From contig CM055311.2 in the NCBI GenBank assembly GCA_029255685.2, positions 57,805,048 through 57,869,047 of the forward strand: a stretch of DNA of 64,000 nucleotides, read 5' to 3'. This document shows positions 36,648 to 48,610 of this stretch, piece after piece (the first letter of the stretch is position 1; each line of letters opens with the position of its first letter). This DNA is from Silene conica (lineage: Eukaryota; Streptophyta; Magnoliopsida; Caryophyllales; Caryophyllaceae). The position numbers and the translations under genes were made by a program. The notes under the pieces are model-generated. The model did no database searches, was not told the DNA's origin, and saw only the letters and a program-made list of their open reading frames with translations.

Positions 36648-38257
36648 CTATCTAACGGTCGTGTCGGTGGGCTGTGGGGTGGCGAAATGACTGGCCGCCC
36701 TAGCATTGTCGCCGCCATCATCGTCAAAGTCGCGTCTCGGCTGAGAAAAGCCTCCCGGGTTGCAGCTCTGAGTAGTGAACTGCGCCCCCTGTTGACTTAA
36801 GTATTCTTCAATTGCCTTCAGCCTTTGGGATGTCTCGAGCTCGTTTTGTCTTAGCTGAGCATTCTCTCGAAGAACTTTGCCGAGGATACCTGCAATGAAT
36901 AGTCAAACATGATATTATATTCATTTAGTAAACGGTTAAATAATTGGTTAGTCTTAAATTTTAATAAACTATAAAATACAAACCTGGGGTGTATTGTGAC
37001 TGGGTCCCAGCACTTGAGTGGCGACGACGCTCGTAAAGGACTGGGGCTGCATTTCCCATACCGAGTATCAACCCTTTCTTGTTGAAACCGCCTACTTCTT
37101 CGAAGTAGATCTCGTTGTCGTCGATATCTTGCTCCGGGATCCCTTCACTTATCATTTTGTTCTTTCTTGAAAAAACTTTTTCCTACAAAACAAAAATAAA
37201 ATGTTATTAGTATACGTTAATTAATTAGTAAACCAAATTACTAAAATATAAAGAAAAATTTCTGTTAACTTACAAATAGTGCTTTGGGTTTCGTTGATAG
37301 CCAACCCTTCTTGGCATTCTTTTTTGTCCTCTCAAGCAACTTCAAGGCCGATGGTACATCCCTCCCATCTTCTCCAGCCTGCAATTTAAATCCAACGACA
37401 CTTGTTGAAAAAAACATTCAATATTGTCAAAGGGTGAAAATTATTGAAGACAAGAAAAATGAAGTAAAAACTAAACAATTACCATTTCATCCATCATCTG
37501 TAGGGTGTTTTTACGACCCATTATGTGAGTACCTAAGGCCTTGCCTTTTTCGGTACTTCCCGACATCCGGTTGCTCTTGTTTTTGTCGGATTTCTCTTGG
37601 AATTTTGGATCTTCTTTTCTACCCTTCAGTTGTTCAAAAATATCCAAGGGTATCCAGTGCGGCCTTTTCTCCGTTGGTTTCTGCATAGCGTAGTGGATTC
37701 TTTTGCGAAGACGGTCTTTCATCATGTCTTCCCACGCCGACCTAACCGCTGCTCTATCACGAGGGTGAAAGGTAACTTTTTTCTGTTTCAAGAAAAAAAA
37801 TAGTTAAATAAATATGAAACATAAATAGGTAATAAATAATAAAACGGAAATAGGTAGTAAACAGTTAATAAATACCTCAAACCAATTCCACCACTCTTCC
37901 TTAATGTAATCCGACGCTTCTGACCAGTTGGGCGCATACTCCTTGTAGTTGCAAATAATGGTCTGTGTTATAAGAGTAGAAACGTCTTTGTCACTGAACC
38001 TGAAAAAGAGTTAAATGTGAAAATAAAATAGTCAACAAGTAATCATATTATAATCAATATATACGTATATATAATCAATTATCCGTAAACAAATAAGATA
38101 CTTACCACTTGGCGCCTTCGTAATCAGTCGGATCGAGGTGTATTCGATGTGTAGGCGGCTGAGTCTCAGGTACAATCTCGTCCTCATCATGATTAGCTCC
38201 CGATCGTCCTCCCTCAGGCTGACGACTACCACCACCTCGTCGTCTTCCGCCCGGCAT
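36648..38257 (-). CDS. CACTA ORF1, Transposase_24 (Ptta/En/Spm)-like protein, 6 exons
   Basis: Exons on the minus strand: 38257-38106, 37999-37876, 37782-37483, 37378-37274, 37182-36984, 36889-36648. The 1122 spliced nt give 373 residues with no internal stop, and every junction has GT/AG. It starts MPGGRRRGGGSRQPEGG. A WWNWFE block, then VTFHPRDRAAVRSAWEDMMK and KSDKNKSNRMSGSTEKG, match plant Transposase_24 proteins. The C-terminus has a coiled-coil-like stretch (VLRENAQLRQNELETSQRLK). Such proteins are thought to bind CACTA subterminal repeats and assist transposition. The open frame despite the half-lost element suggests recent capture. Confidence 0.78.
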
Positions 38258-38342
38258 ATTATTATCAAACTAATATAGCAACAATTAGAAAGAAATGCTT
38301 TACGTAATTAAAAACTTGAATAATAAGATTAATAAGATAATT

Positions 38343-38427
38343 TCGGCCGACTGGAATAGCTGGTCGGTCGACCGAGGCCGTGGTCGGCCGACTGGAGTAG
38401 CTGGTCGGTCGACCACCCGCGTATGTA
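38343..38427 (+). repeat. 85-bp direct repeat, right copy
   Basis: This is the partner of 33104-33188. To its right the LTR sequence resumes (TTCTTATTTCG...), so LTR continuity is restored when the insert and one copy are removed. Confidence 0.9.
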
Positions 38428-39583
38428 TTCTTATTTCGTCTTTTCTTGTCAATTATAATATCCTGCAATGAGACCATAAGGAGACTTGTAGGATGTTAGT
38501 AATGACCTACCCAAGATTGAAAGATACAGGAAGGGCATTGGTTTACACCTTAAGACGGATAGGTTACTCAAGGCTGAAAGGTATGTGGCCTGGGATTTAG
38601 GAATCACCCTTATTGTTGACACCCAATAATTGTGAGACCTAGGAACTAATAGCATAGGCCGAAAGGAGCTATTAGGTAGCATAGACTTAAAAAGATATGT
38701 TACGCCCCCTTACGCGACTGCAATACATGTTGACCTTAGGATTTATTTTACCTTAGCTATTTATTACCCAAACATCCTAGCATCTCTTTTAATATAGTTT
38801 TAATCTCATCTTTATTTTCTTGTTTTATTTTTATCTTTGCTTTAGACTTAGTAATCAACCAATTCAAACCCCCAAAATTGTTACTTTAAACATTCACATC
38901 AAACAATAAACATTCCCCACCTCCTTGTGGTTCGACCCTGACTTTCACTATCTATTGTTAAAGTTAGGAATTATAAATTTTATCTTTGGTACCCTCTACG
39001 ACGGGCATCACACTTTGAGCTGGATTCACAATTTTTGGGAGACACTGACACAATCTATTGCAAAGCAGTTTTGATATCAGTTTGTATATAGTGTTATAGC
39101 ATGCTATTGGGCGAAATTCCTTCACTGATTTAGGATGATCAACCTTTGGCACCATAATCAGAGTCGTGCTATTAATCTGCTTGAGCATCTGGCCAGTTTG
39201 GAAGAAATCAGTGACAGCCTTAACCACATCATTTTTCACCAAATGTCAACTACTCTTGAAAAAACAGCTAGAGTAGCCATCCGGACCAGGGCTCTTATCA
39301 TCAGGAATGTCAAACATAGTCTTCTTCACTTCATCCTTTGTTGGGATACTACATAACACCCCCCAATCATTCTTGTCAACTAGCTTCCCAGCCCTAGCAA
39401 CAGCAGTAGAGAAACCAGTACTACCATCACTTCTCCCTAGTAGGCTCATATAGTATTCAATGAAAGCATTTACAATATCATTTGGCTTCCTAACCACTCT
39501 ACCATTACAATCCTCAATCATGAGAACCTTATTATGTACTTGCCTATGTCTAATAGCATTGTGAAACATAGCAGTATTGACAT

Positions 39584-39597
39584 CCCCCCCCCCCCCC
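39584..39597 (+). repeat. 14-nt poly-C tract inside LINE-B ORF2
   Basis: A C run within the coding sequence between the endonuclease and RT, just before DVNTAMFHN on the coding strand. It encodes extra glycines and shifts the frame. Confidence 0.85.
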
Positions 39598-40656
39598 ACT
39601 AGCCCATTCAAACTTAGTCTTCTGCTTAAGAAAATCATATCTTGCTGTATTCAAAATCGCATAAGCTCCATTCAACTGCCTCTCCATATCCATCAGCCCA
39701 GTATTATTCACATCCTTCTGAAGTTTCAATTGACTCTCAATAAGTAAAGCATATGCTACATCAGCATTCCTTCAATATCTGAGAACATCTCCTTATTCAA
39801 CTCCTTAAGGACATTCTTCAACATCTTCAATTTCCTAACAACATTAAAAATAGCAGATCCTCCAATATTCCTCTGCCAGACACTCTCAACAACAGCAGCA
39901 TAGTTTGGAGCTTTAACCCACATATTATAAAATTTAAAAGGTTTTTTCTGCTTACATACACTATCTCCATAAATAATGACACACGGACAGTGATCAAAAT
40001 ATCCCTCAGGATGATAATGAGCCAACCAGTTAGGCCATTTAGCACTCCAAGCTCCATTAACAAGCACCCTATCAATTCGACTAAACACTCTAGTCTCACT
40101 AGAATGTTTATTGTTCCATGTATAAAAGGATCCACTAGACTTCAAGTCCTGCAAGTCACATCTATTAACAAGATCTTGGAAAGGCTTCATCTCATCATCC
40201 TTAACAACCTTCCCTAACCTTTCATTAGTAAACATCACATTATTAAAATCCCCCAGGACTACCCAAGGGTCAGTCATGCAAATTCTTATTAGGGCATTCC
40301 AAAGAGGCACTCTATCTTCAATTTTATTAAACCCATAGACAAAAGTAGCAAAAAACTTCATATTCAAATTCAACACTACAACTTTAGTATGAATGAACTG
40401 TTCAGACATCTCCAACACTTCAACATCAACAATGATAGGATTCCAGATCACCCAGACCCTTCCACCAGGATGAACATAATTGTTTGTGATATACTTCCAG
40501 CCATAACATACACTATTACTAATTTTATTGATAAAAGGATCCTTAACTTTTGTTTCAAGAAGTCCAAATAGATCAACATTTTGATGATGTAAAAAACATT
40601 TGACATCATTCTGTTTAGTATCACTATTTAGCCCTTTAACATTCCACATACCAAAA

Positions 40657-41951
40657 CTAATCATTGGGGAGTGAATGACTTGAACTCCCTCCTTTGTCAA
40701 CCATTTCATTCACCACTGAAAAACCAGCCAGTTCAGCATTAAACTGTACTGAGAAATCTCCTTCTCTATGGTCAAAAAACCTTGATTCATGTCTTGTGAG
40801 CCTGTTGAACACTCTAGTAGGAGTAGGTAGAACACCAGGTAACGTATGAGCAAGAGTATTAACAGGGGTGCTATTACTAGGCCCAGTATTAGTCACAGTA
40901 GAGATCAGCGGAGGATACTCTACTAGATCCAGTACAGGCACCTCAACAACTTTTGGTTTCCAGACTTGCTTAGGAGGGGCAGGTTTACCCACAGGTTTCC
41001 TACGACAATCCTCATCCTTATGGCCAATCCTTGTACATTTTTTACATGTAATTGGTAACCAGTCATACCCAACCACCACTGTAATCTCAATACCCAGTTC
41101 ATCCTCAAACACTATGGTAGAAGGGAATTCCTGATCAAGTTCAACTTCTACCATTATCCGAGCATATCCCAGGAGTCTCTTTGGTAACGTTGTCTCATCA
41201 ATCCTCTTAAACTCCCCTACCAACCCCGCAATCTTCTCCAAACACTTTGAACCCCAGAATTTAAGATCAAGCCCCATCAATTTGATCCAAATAGGAACTC
41301 TCGATCTTGACCGACTCTTTAGCAATCCTAACACAAGGGTCCCAGGGTTTGAGAATAATAGGTTTCCCATCAAAGTGATACATTCCATGCTCAAGAATTA
41401 GCTTAAAATTTTCAAGTTTAGTAAGCCTTACCACAAACAAACCATTTGGAAGGAATGATATCTGGGCAATTTCATACATACTCCAAATCCGTCGCAGATA
41501 CCCTTCAAGAACCTCCCATGGTGGATTCGCTCCCATTACATACCCATACACAGCTATTTTCCAGTACTCAATCTCTTCCTTCACATCCTCTAAAGTGAGT
41601 TTCAGTGTCACTTTTGATTTACCACTATTATCCTCTCGAACTTCCGGAATTGGAGGCAGAGAAGTTCTACCATTCCTCCTCCCTGTAACCTCCTTCCATC
41701 CCGTATCATCCTCTTCACTGTTACCCTCCACCTCAGTATAGAATTGGTGAAAATCTGATCTAGCATTAACAATTTCTTCATCAATAGTTTCCAGACGGAC
41801 AAATTTTTGCATCGATTTTTTGTTACTAGAAGATAAATTTGATGTATTTAATATCATTATTAGTACTATCATTAATAATTGATGAATTATTATTTTCATG
41901 GGAGTTTGTATTTGGGGATTTGGGACGATTTTGTGATTTCTTCCTAATCAT
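40657..41951 (-). pseudogene. LINE-B ORF1: DUF4283 / zinc-knuckle protein, frameshifted
   Basis: The original start is probably the ATG at 41949-41951 (MIRKKSQNRPKSPN). The frame shifts near 41840 and again near 41300. The middle part has DUF4283-type sequence (EYWKIAVYGYVMGANPPW, LILEHGMYHFDGKP). The last part (40657-41394) has IWIKLMGLDLKFWG and a CX2CX4HX4C knuckle CKKCTRIGHKDEDC. The stop overlaps the ORF2 start in ATGATTAG. It would have been the RNA-binding partner of ORF2. Confidence 0.85.
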
Positions 41952-42082
41952 TGCAGTAAGATCTGTAGATTCCTGAAATTCAGAGAATTTTTTCTCTCTA
42001 AATTTTCTCTCTCTAAATTTTCTCTCTCGTCCCTAGAATTAGGTTATTAAATTTCCTAGCCATTGCAGTAAGTCCGTAACTT

Positions 42083-42667
42083 AACAAAAAAGTTCTACTC
42101 GAAAAATTAAAGAGTGTATTTCTTTTATATTAAGGTGTCGTTTGGTTTATCAAGAAACTTAACTTTTCCTAGAAACTTTAATAATTTCATAAGAATTAAG
42201 TTTATATATCTAATTCGGATGAATTTGGCAAAAGTGGTTGGTTGCTTAGGTAGAAATTAAATTTCATGGAAACTTCGAATGACCAAGGAGGGGTAAGTTA
42301 GTGAGTTCATGGGAATTTCGAATGACCAAGAGGGCGTAAGTAAGTGAGTTCTTACACCATGTAGGCATGGAAGTTCATAAGAACTTCTAATTTCTCCATT
42401 TTACAAAAGCACAAATTCTCATTTATGACGGTATTATACGTCGCAAACTTGCGACGGGTCAAATAAAACTCATTTGGGCTGATAAAGATAACTCATTTGT
42501 CATTTTTTATGCACTTTCATTTTTGTCGAATCTAATCAGCTGGGTGTGCTTGACTCGTCGCAAGTTTGTGACGGATATACCTGTCACAAGAGAGACCTAT
42601 TGTTACAAAAGTTATGACAATGAAACAACCCATGTTTTGACAAATTATGGGATTTTGCAATTCATGT
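42083..42667. other. Intergenic DNA with CACTA-like remnants
   Basis: No gene is seen. GTCGCAAACTTGCGACGG near 42440 and CGTCGCAAGTTTGTGACGG near 42558 resemble the CACTA subterminal unit and may be a decayed CACTA derivative. A 43-bp tandem duplication lies at 42265-42307 and 42308-42350 (core TTCGAATGACCAAG). Confidence 0.5.
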
Positions 42668-42677
42668 ATTTTTAAAG

Positions 42678-43559
42678 CGGGGAAGTGGTGATTCACCCTC
42701 ATAACTTATGATGTAACGGGACTTGTTAAGGAAGGATTTTCCTTCCTTATTTTGAGCTTAATATATTTTTACATTTCACCAAAAAAAAAAGTGGTGATTC
42801 ACCCCCATAACTTTGTGCAATTGTGAAATTAACTCTACAACTTTCAATTGGAGTAATTTGACCTCATAAGTTACATGATAAGTGAAATTAAACATTTTTT
42901 ATCAAAATATCATGAGAAATTCCATTTATCATATCACAAAATATGATTTATTTTTATGAAAAATACAAAAAAAAATTAAAAATTAATCAAAAAAATAAAT
43001 TAGCATAAATTAAATAAAAAATTTTAAAAATTTTACGAAAATAAAAAAATATTAATTTTATTTTTTTAACTTTTTTTACAATTTTGGTAAAAAACTTCAA
43101 TTGCAAAATATTTTGTTAGGTAGTTGTGTTTAAATTTAAAGATGGAATAAAATATTTTCATGATAAAAAATATAAAAATTTAATCAAAGGATTAAAAAAA
43201 ATTTAAATATTTTAATTTTTCAACATATCAAAAAATTTATACATCGGATTTTTGTTTTTTTAAATCATACCGAATTACATAAGTATATAAAAAAATGTTT
43301 TTAGTATGCAATTCGTATTATTTTTTATCTAATTCATCCCAAAAAAAATTAAAATTAATTTTTTACTTTTTATTTTTCATAAAAACATAGCCATTTTTTT
43401 ACTTTTTGGATATGATAAATTGAATTTCTAATGAGATTTTGATAAATTGGTTTAATTTCACTTATTGTGTAAGTTACGAATGCCAAATTACTCCAATTAA
43501 AAGTTGTGGGGTTAATTTCACAATTACACAAAGTTATGGGGTCAATCACCACCTCCCCG
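42678..43559. mobile_element. Foldback MITE 2 (Mutator-like), with LINE tail nested in the left arm
   Basis: The left end CGGGGAAGTGGTGATT (42678) matches the inverted right end (reverse complement CGGGGAGGTGGTGATT, ending 43559). Inverted similarity extends over about 110 bp, including AATTGTGAAATTAA and AATTGGAGTAATTTG. The flanks ATTTTTAAAG (42668-42677) and ATTTTTTGAG (43560-43569) match at 8 of 10 positions, as expected of an aged Mutator-type duplication. The AT-rich centre has no gene. It resembles the POLH-intron MITE in end sequence and target. Confidence 0.8.
42708..42790 (+). mobile_element. LINE-F: 83-bp 5'-truncated LINE tail
   Basis: Only the last bases of a LINE are present: a stem TAAGGAAGG/CCTTCCTTA (42727-42749), TATATTTTTACATTTCACC, and a 10-A tail. 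A 23-bp target duplication with one mismatch flanks it (42685-42707, 42791-42813). The same 3' end occurs in LINE-E. It inserted into the left arm of MITE 2. Confidence 0.88.
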
Positions 43560-43569
43560 ATTTTTTGAG

Positions 43570-43898
43570 TGTCAACCAAACAACCCTAAGATAAAATTAA
43601 AATGACCCTTTTATTTTTACAAAACCCCTAAACTTCGGTGTAGACTCCGCACTTACCATCGTATTTTTATCCCGAATATCATTTTCTTTTTGTCCGACTT
43701 GTTAAATTACGATTTATGCGAAATACCTAGATTATCCTCAGTGACTCCACTAACGAATTCATTACTAACCAAACTTCCTCCTTCTTCCAAACTACGAAGT
43801 ACTCTACAAGTACTGCAAATGGTATGATTTTTCGGTGAGAGTGATTCATTTTCCAAAGTTTGCCTCAACTTCATTGATAAAATATTGTACAAACACAC
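43570..43898. other. Unassigned sequence left of LINE-C
   Basis: A minus-strand open frame (43728-43898, containing CSTCRVLRSLEEGGSL) matches nothing I recognise. The stretch has higher GC than its surroundings, so an old gene fragment is possible. No function is proposed. Confidence 0.3.
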
Positions 43899-44078
43899 CT
43901 ACTAATAAGTACTGGAGACAGTGGGCGAAACTAAAATGGAGTGCAGAAGGTGAAACCTGTTCATATTTTTTTAAATTGGGTCAAGGGAAGAGCAGGAAGA
44001 AACTATATTAAAGGTTTTAAGTCTAATGATACGAACTGGATTTTTGTTCATAATGCTATTGAAAGAGAGTTTAGGTCT

Positions 44079-44550
44079 TGTTAGATTTAATCATCCGTCT
44101 AAAGGCCATTAACTTCATACTAAATTATTCGGTAAATACTAGATGCGGAAGCGTACCTAATTACATGACGAGATGAAAGATTGGGATGAACCGTCTGAAG
44201 GGACGGTCTTTGGATTAGGTCTTCTAGTAGACACACATACCAAAGATATCTCTCTACTGATGGGATGCGGGGAGATTAGGTTATTGTGTGCTACTAGGGA
44301 CCATAACCCTAGGTGACTATATATAGTCTCCTTAGTATAATGCGCCCATCATGCATTATAAACCTAATGGGTATCTACACTTAGATAATAGTCAGACCCA
44401 TACTTTAAGACGTATATAAGCCCAAAATTACTACACCGTGGTGGGATCACTTTATATTTGGGCTTAACTTAATTGATAGCGCATAAATACAATTACTACC
44501 GAATAAGTAGTTGTCCACATATATTACTGTATAGGCCCATAATTCTTACA
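44079..44550 (-). repeat. Copia 3' LTR (472 bp)
   Basis: It starts TGTTAGATTTAATC and ends ATTCTTACA on the plus strand, and pairs with 49670-50141. Confidence 0.93.
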
Positions 44551-47500
44551 ATCTTCCACTTGGGCCAAATACATTCATATATAATGTGTAACACTTGATA
44601 ATTGTATCTATAATAACCTTATGAGCTCAAAATGCTATCACAATCTAACCGTCTTAAGCAATTCGGTCCATCAATCATATCAACATAGGATCAAAGCGGT
44701 CTTTGCTACAATTTGTCGTAACAAGACCCTCAATGGTCACATATGACAATATAACCAACGACATGAATCGAGCATGGGAGTGCAGCATGAAAATAGCATC
44801 CGAATGTGATCCAAATATGCACATTTCCAACTGGTCCACCTTAGTGAGATCAACCAAATAAAACAGAGTGAAACCATAAACCGAAAACTTTATTTCTGCA
44901 GAACTTAATAACCGTAAACTTTAATGTGTTTAACATGACAAACTCCCACTTAAACTGAATTTCCTTAAAACCGAAACACCCATTTGAGCAATGAGCTCAA
45001 GAAACATTGTGGGTGGTAAAGACTTATTAAGCGGATCCGCAAAATGGAGTCTGTATCAACATGTATAATTGACACCTTTTCACTCTGAACTGTTTCTTAA
45101 ACAATACATCACTTGCATTGTTAATTTGAAACTATAATAACTCACATTTGTCACAAAATAACTTAAGTGGTATTGTAATACCAAACCGAATTTGCAGCCT
45201 TAAGACAAATGCTCATAACCAACTAGGAGTCGAAATATTGAACGATCTCAACTTGAATCGATCTCCTATGGGTAATGTTTTGTTCTAAATGTAAATGACA
45301 AATAATATATTTGGCTGCCCTTAGTGGATCCAAGATCCTAATCTGTAGCAACTTAATATCTGTCAAATAAACTTTAGAATGTACGCAATATCTAAACGCA
45401 TACAAACTAAATATATATCATAATGCTTAAACACATAAAATATTTTCTGAAACATATGAATTAAGCATTATTGTATTTTCCGAATAAAAATTTCCTTTTA
45501 GGGCATTTGAGACTAATTTGTCTCCTTTACTGAAAGGATATAAAACCGGAATATTTTCATACTCCCACTGAATCCCGAGTATCTACAATCATCTACAACA
45601 TTCATCTAATATCAAATAAGATGGTAGCAATGCAGATTTGTAGTCTTTATGACGGAAAACCTTACATAAAAACTTTATTGGATGAATTATCTTAATTTGC
45701 AAAACATTTACTTTGAATCTATTGAATCAAAGTTATAGCTTTTTGCACTGAATAGTTTCATCAATGTCATTATTGAGAAACAAATCTGAACATTCATCCA
45801 ATATAACCCAAAAATGAATATGCCAAAATGTCCTTATAGTCAAGATCGTCAAAATGAAATTCATTGTCACATTACCTTTTGAACCTTCTTGGTAACAAAT
45901 AAATATTTGAAACCAATATATTTCATAACTTTAGGTAATTGAAGAATGTCCAAATATCATCGTCAATCAAATGACTTACTTTCTTTACGGCATCAATCCA
46001 CCTATATGAATTAGAACCTTCAACGGTTTGTTAAATGGTGACTAGATCACCTTCTAACATTCCATCATCTAACTCTTATTGCAACTTGTTAGTCCATCAT
46101 TGCAATGTTATCCATTTTATCCATATAGGAAAACAATGTAATTAATTTAGTTGCATTTACTTTATTAAGTAGATTGTCTAATGAATTGGTTATTGAGATA
46201 GTTGAGTTTGTTTCTACTGAATTGATCTTATGATCCTGTATAGAGAGACTTAAAACACTGTCAATTACCTTTTCTCCCACTCAAACTCAATAATCTCAAT
46301 GAACCCCTTAATTTCCGTCTTAAATAACTTGATTTTGGGATCACTGCCTTATTATCCTTAAAACTTTAAGTATTATCCAACAAACTACTCATTGACTATT
46401 CTTAAGTCCAACTATTAACCTTATGACTTTTAAGTCTCATTCTTAATTGGTTAGACATGCCAAATGTGTAAATGAGTTACACTATGATTAAATAGTCAAT
46501 GTCATTGTTAAAACTTTATCAAAAGAAAACTGCAAACTTTAAGAACTTATTACTAGAGACATCTGGACAACAACAAGTATAAAAATTATTCATACCCCAT
46601 ATCCAGCCTTATGATTATGTTACACCATCCATACTAAAAAAACATCATATGGTATAATATCAAGTACAAGATCGAACATTCTAGCAGTTTTCCAAAAAGT
46701 AACCTTGACGTTATAATAAATATCCACATTTATGATAAATGACATAATTAATTCTTTATTGAGTAAAACAGCTTAGTCAAATATCACAAAGAGATGTCAA
46801 GAACTTAAAACTTCTCACAAATGAGATTTAGATATCTATACCAAAGTTACATCTATAAATTAACATAATGATTTAAACCATTAATACTTAGAGTGTACAA
46901 TGATTCACCTACTCACATATGTTAGTAATAAGACATCGAAAAATAACTTTGATATCTAATCTCCCTTATATTTGTCTTTACCCCTTAAAAATGAATATCT
47001 GAAGTAAGGGGACAACAATCTCATTTTGACACAAAAATTTAGTTTCCTTTTAATGTGTCATACCAAAAAGAAATTGTCATTTCTTAATTGTTCTTTATAT
47101 CCACCGAACTTTAATGCAAGCTTGCTTGAAAGAGATTACAATCAAAACTATAAACAGTTATCAAAATGGATGGATTCACCATTATTTGAATTAGGAAAAC
47201 ACAAAATTGATTATTTCTCAATGAACAATGAACCAAATTTGTCATACGAAAAATAATTGTTCCACCTAAATGGTGATACCAAAGTGTTTTCCAGATCCAA
47301 ACAAAAGGACAGATCATTAATGATAACTAAAATAGTTGACTGTCTCAAACTCAGATGATGACTTGCCCCAAATAGATGAATCTTTTATCATCAATTGACT
47401 CTTACATCTTAGTTATACTTGCATCAATATACTTATATGGGCGAAAAACCAAATCTACCCATCAAACATGATTGAATATAAAAAAAAAATAAAAAATAAC

Positions 47501-48081
47501 CTGAGACAAACCCAATGAGAAGCCTAACTTAACCGACACGCCAAAGTTAAGAAAAAAATGCTAGATTTACCTTATGTGTCAAAAAACTCTTAACAAACCA
47601 ACACTATATATAAAAAAAAAACTAACCTTATGTCTGTCTTGAGTTTGACTTTTGCAGCTTCTTAATTAACTGAATAATGCCCTTGAATATTTCCTTAATT
47701 TCGCCTTAGATAATCACTAAACATGCATTTTGAATGTACTACTGCTCAAATCACGTGAATCCACACGAGACTTTAGTCCTTATGAGTAGCAATTAAACAT
47801 TCTTAAAACAATGTTATGATTATCGCAACCGGAATAAATGTTTACATTCTTTACCATTCAATTAATAAATGGTTTCATCTGAATCAAGAATGTAACTGAA
47901 CATGACAGATATAATAACCATAAATGTCAAACTGAATGAACAAAACAATATTCTTCTATTTTTTTTTTTTTTTTTTTAAATAAATTCAAATAATTAAAGT
48001 GTCGTTGCCCAAAATTAATATTTAGTTATTAAACATAAATATTCTTTAGACACAAACACTACTCTTTGAAAAATTGTAATC

Positions 48082-48610
48082 AAATATTGACAATAAACTC
48101 ACGTCGAATACTAAGCCTTCCTTTGGGCCGACTTAATATACACATGAAAATACCTAATAATCGTCACATATTTATTACCCAACGTGTACATGCAATTCGG
48201 CCAAATAATAGTCTTCCTTTGGGCCGACCATTATTCGCATGAATTACACACACTAAATCAAAGAATTGAATTTATTCACCGTAAAAGCTTTATGGGCATC
48301 CTTATGAGTGTCAATATAAAGACACTCCCCTAACTTGATTTTCAGATTCAATATTGGCATCCCATCATCACAAGACACCTAGCACAACATTAACTTTAGT
48401 CTTTGGACATAAAATTAACTTGTAAGTGGTCATCTTGGTGTAGTGATCAAATATTAACAATAAACTCCTGTCAAACATTAAGCCTTCCTTTGGGCCGACT
48501 TAATATTCACATGGAAACCTTATAATTGTTACATATTTACCACCACAAGCATGAATGAATTTAGGCCAAATAATAGCCTTCCTTTGGGTCGACCATTATC
48601 CGCGTGAAAC
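48082..48610. repeat. Diverged direct repeat inside the copia element
   Basis: Roughly 170 bp near 48082-48250 recurs near 48446-48610. Each copy has two CTTCCTTTGGGCCGAC-like motifs about 100 bp apart. They lie 1.1-1.6 kb from the 5' LTR in the element's own direction. Role unknown. Confidence 0.7.

Larger units (their letters stand above)
35945..38342 (-). mobile_element. CACTA (En/Spm) element, one end only
   Basis: The terminus CACTACAAAA starts at 35945, followed by dense subterminal repeats of TTTGCGACGGA in both orientations to about 36400, then an ORF1-type gene on the minus strand (36648-38257). No opposite TTTTGTAGTG end occurs before the 85-bp repeat at 38343. The transposase (TNPD-type) half is absent. 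The retained end lies downstream of the gene. Confidence 0.8.
32214..39010 (+). mobile_element. Gypsy-type LTR (probable solo LTR) in LINE-B, interrupted internally
   Basis: It begins TGATACGTGTC at 32214 and ends CGACGGGCATCA at 39010. A 5-bp duplication CACTT (32209-32213, 39011-39015) lies inside the LINE-B RT codons. A TATATAAA box at 32696-32703 and the GGTTCGACCCTGACTTTCAC phrase near 38930 give plus orientation and resemble Ty3/gypsy LTRs. LTR sequence occupies 32214-33188 and 38428-39010 (about 1558 bp). The segment between is a foreign insert flanked by an 85-bp repeat. No second complete LTR, primer site or pol was found, so solo LTR is the best reading. Confidence 0.78.
30491..40664 (-). 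pseudogene. LINE-B ORF2: endonuclease / reverse transcriptase, broken
   Basis: The likely start is the ATG at 40664 (MISFGMWNVKG), which overlaps the ORF1 stop. The endonuclease runs to about 39756 (LLETK, VVLGDFNNV, YFDHCPC). Further RT segments lie at 39246-39638 and 39016-39242 (RPIACYNTIYKLISK). The coding sequence then resumes beyond the inserted LTR at 32208 with FHKGRSILGNILISQDLV and ISLRKAYDSIEW, and at 30491-31924 with MRQGDPIS, LMFADDLLLF and a zf-RVT (CFLCGLGEESHQHLFMDC). Frames are broken several times, including a 14-C run at 39584-39597 and a 21-G run at 32019-32039. It is not functional as it stands. Confidence 0.9.
30344..42067 (-). mobile_element. LINE-B: complete but decayed LINE, split by an LTR element
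   Basis: A 15-bp target duplication GTAAGTCCGTAACTT lies at 30329-30343 and 42068-42082. The A-tail (T-run at 30344-30350 plus the adjoining Ts) follows a TTTTTACC 3' end. After removing the nested insertion at 32214-39010 and its 5-bp duplication, the element is about 4.9 kb. It carries ORF1 (40657-41951) and ORF2 (30491-40664), both with frameshifts. The leader near 41990-42030 repeats a CTCTCTAAATTTT phrase. ORF2 ends after the zf-RVT domain with no RNase H, so it belongs to a different LINE lineage from LINE-A. Confidence 0.92.

Noticed and set aside
32214..39010. A complete LTR retrotransposon with two LTRs
   Set aside because: The left and right parts do not match each other beyond 85 bp, and the internal protease lies in the opposite orientation to the LTR TATA box.
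46089..47317. Small open frames inside the copia element
   Set aside because: All are under 80 codons with no domain; chance frames in decayed AT-rich sequence.
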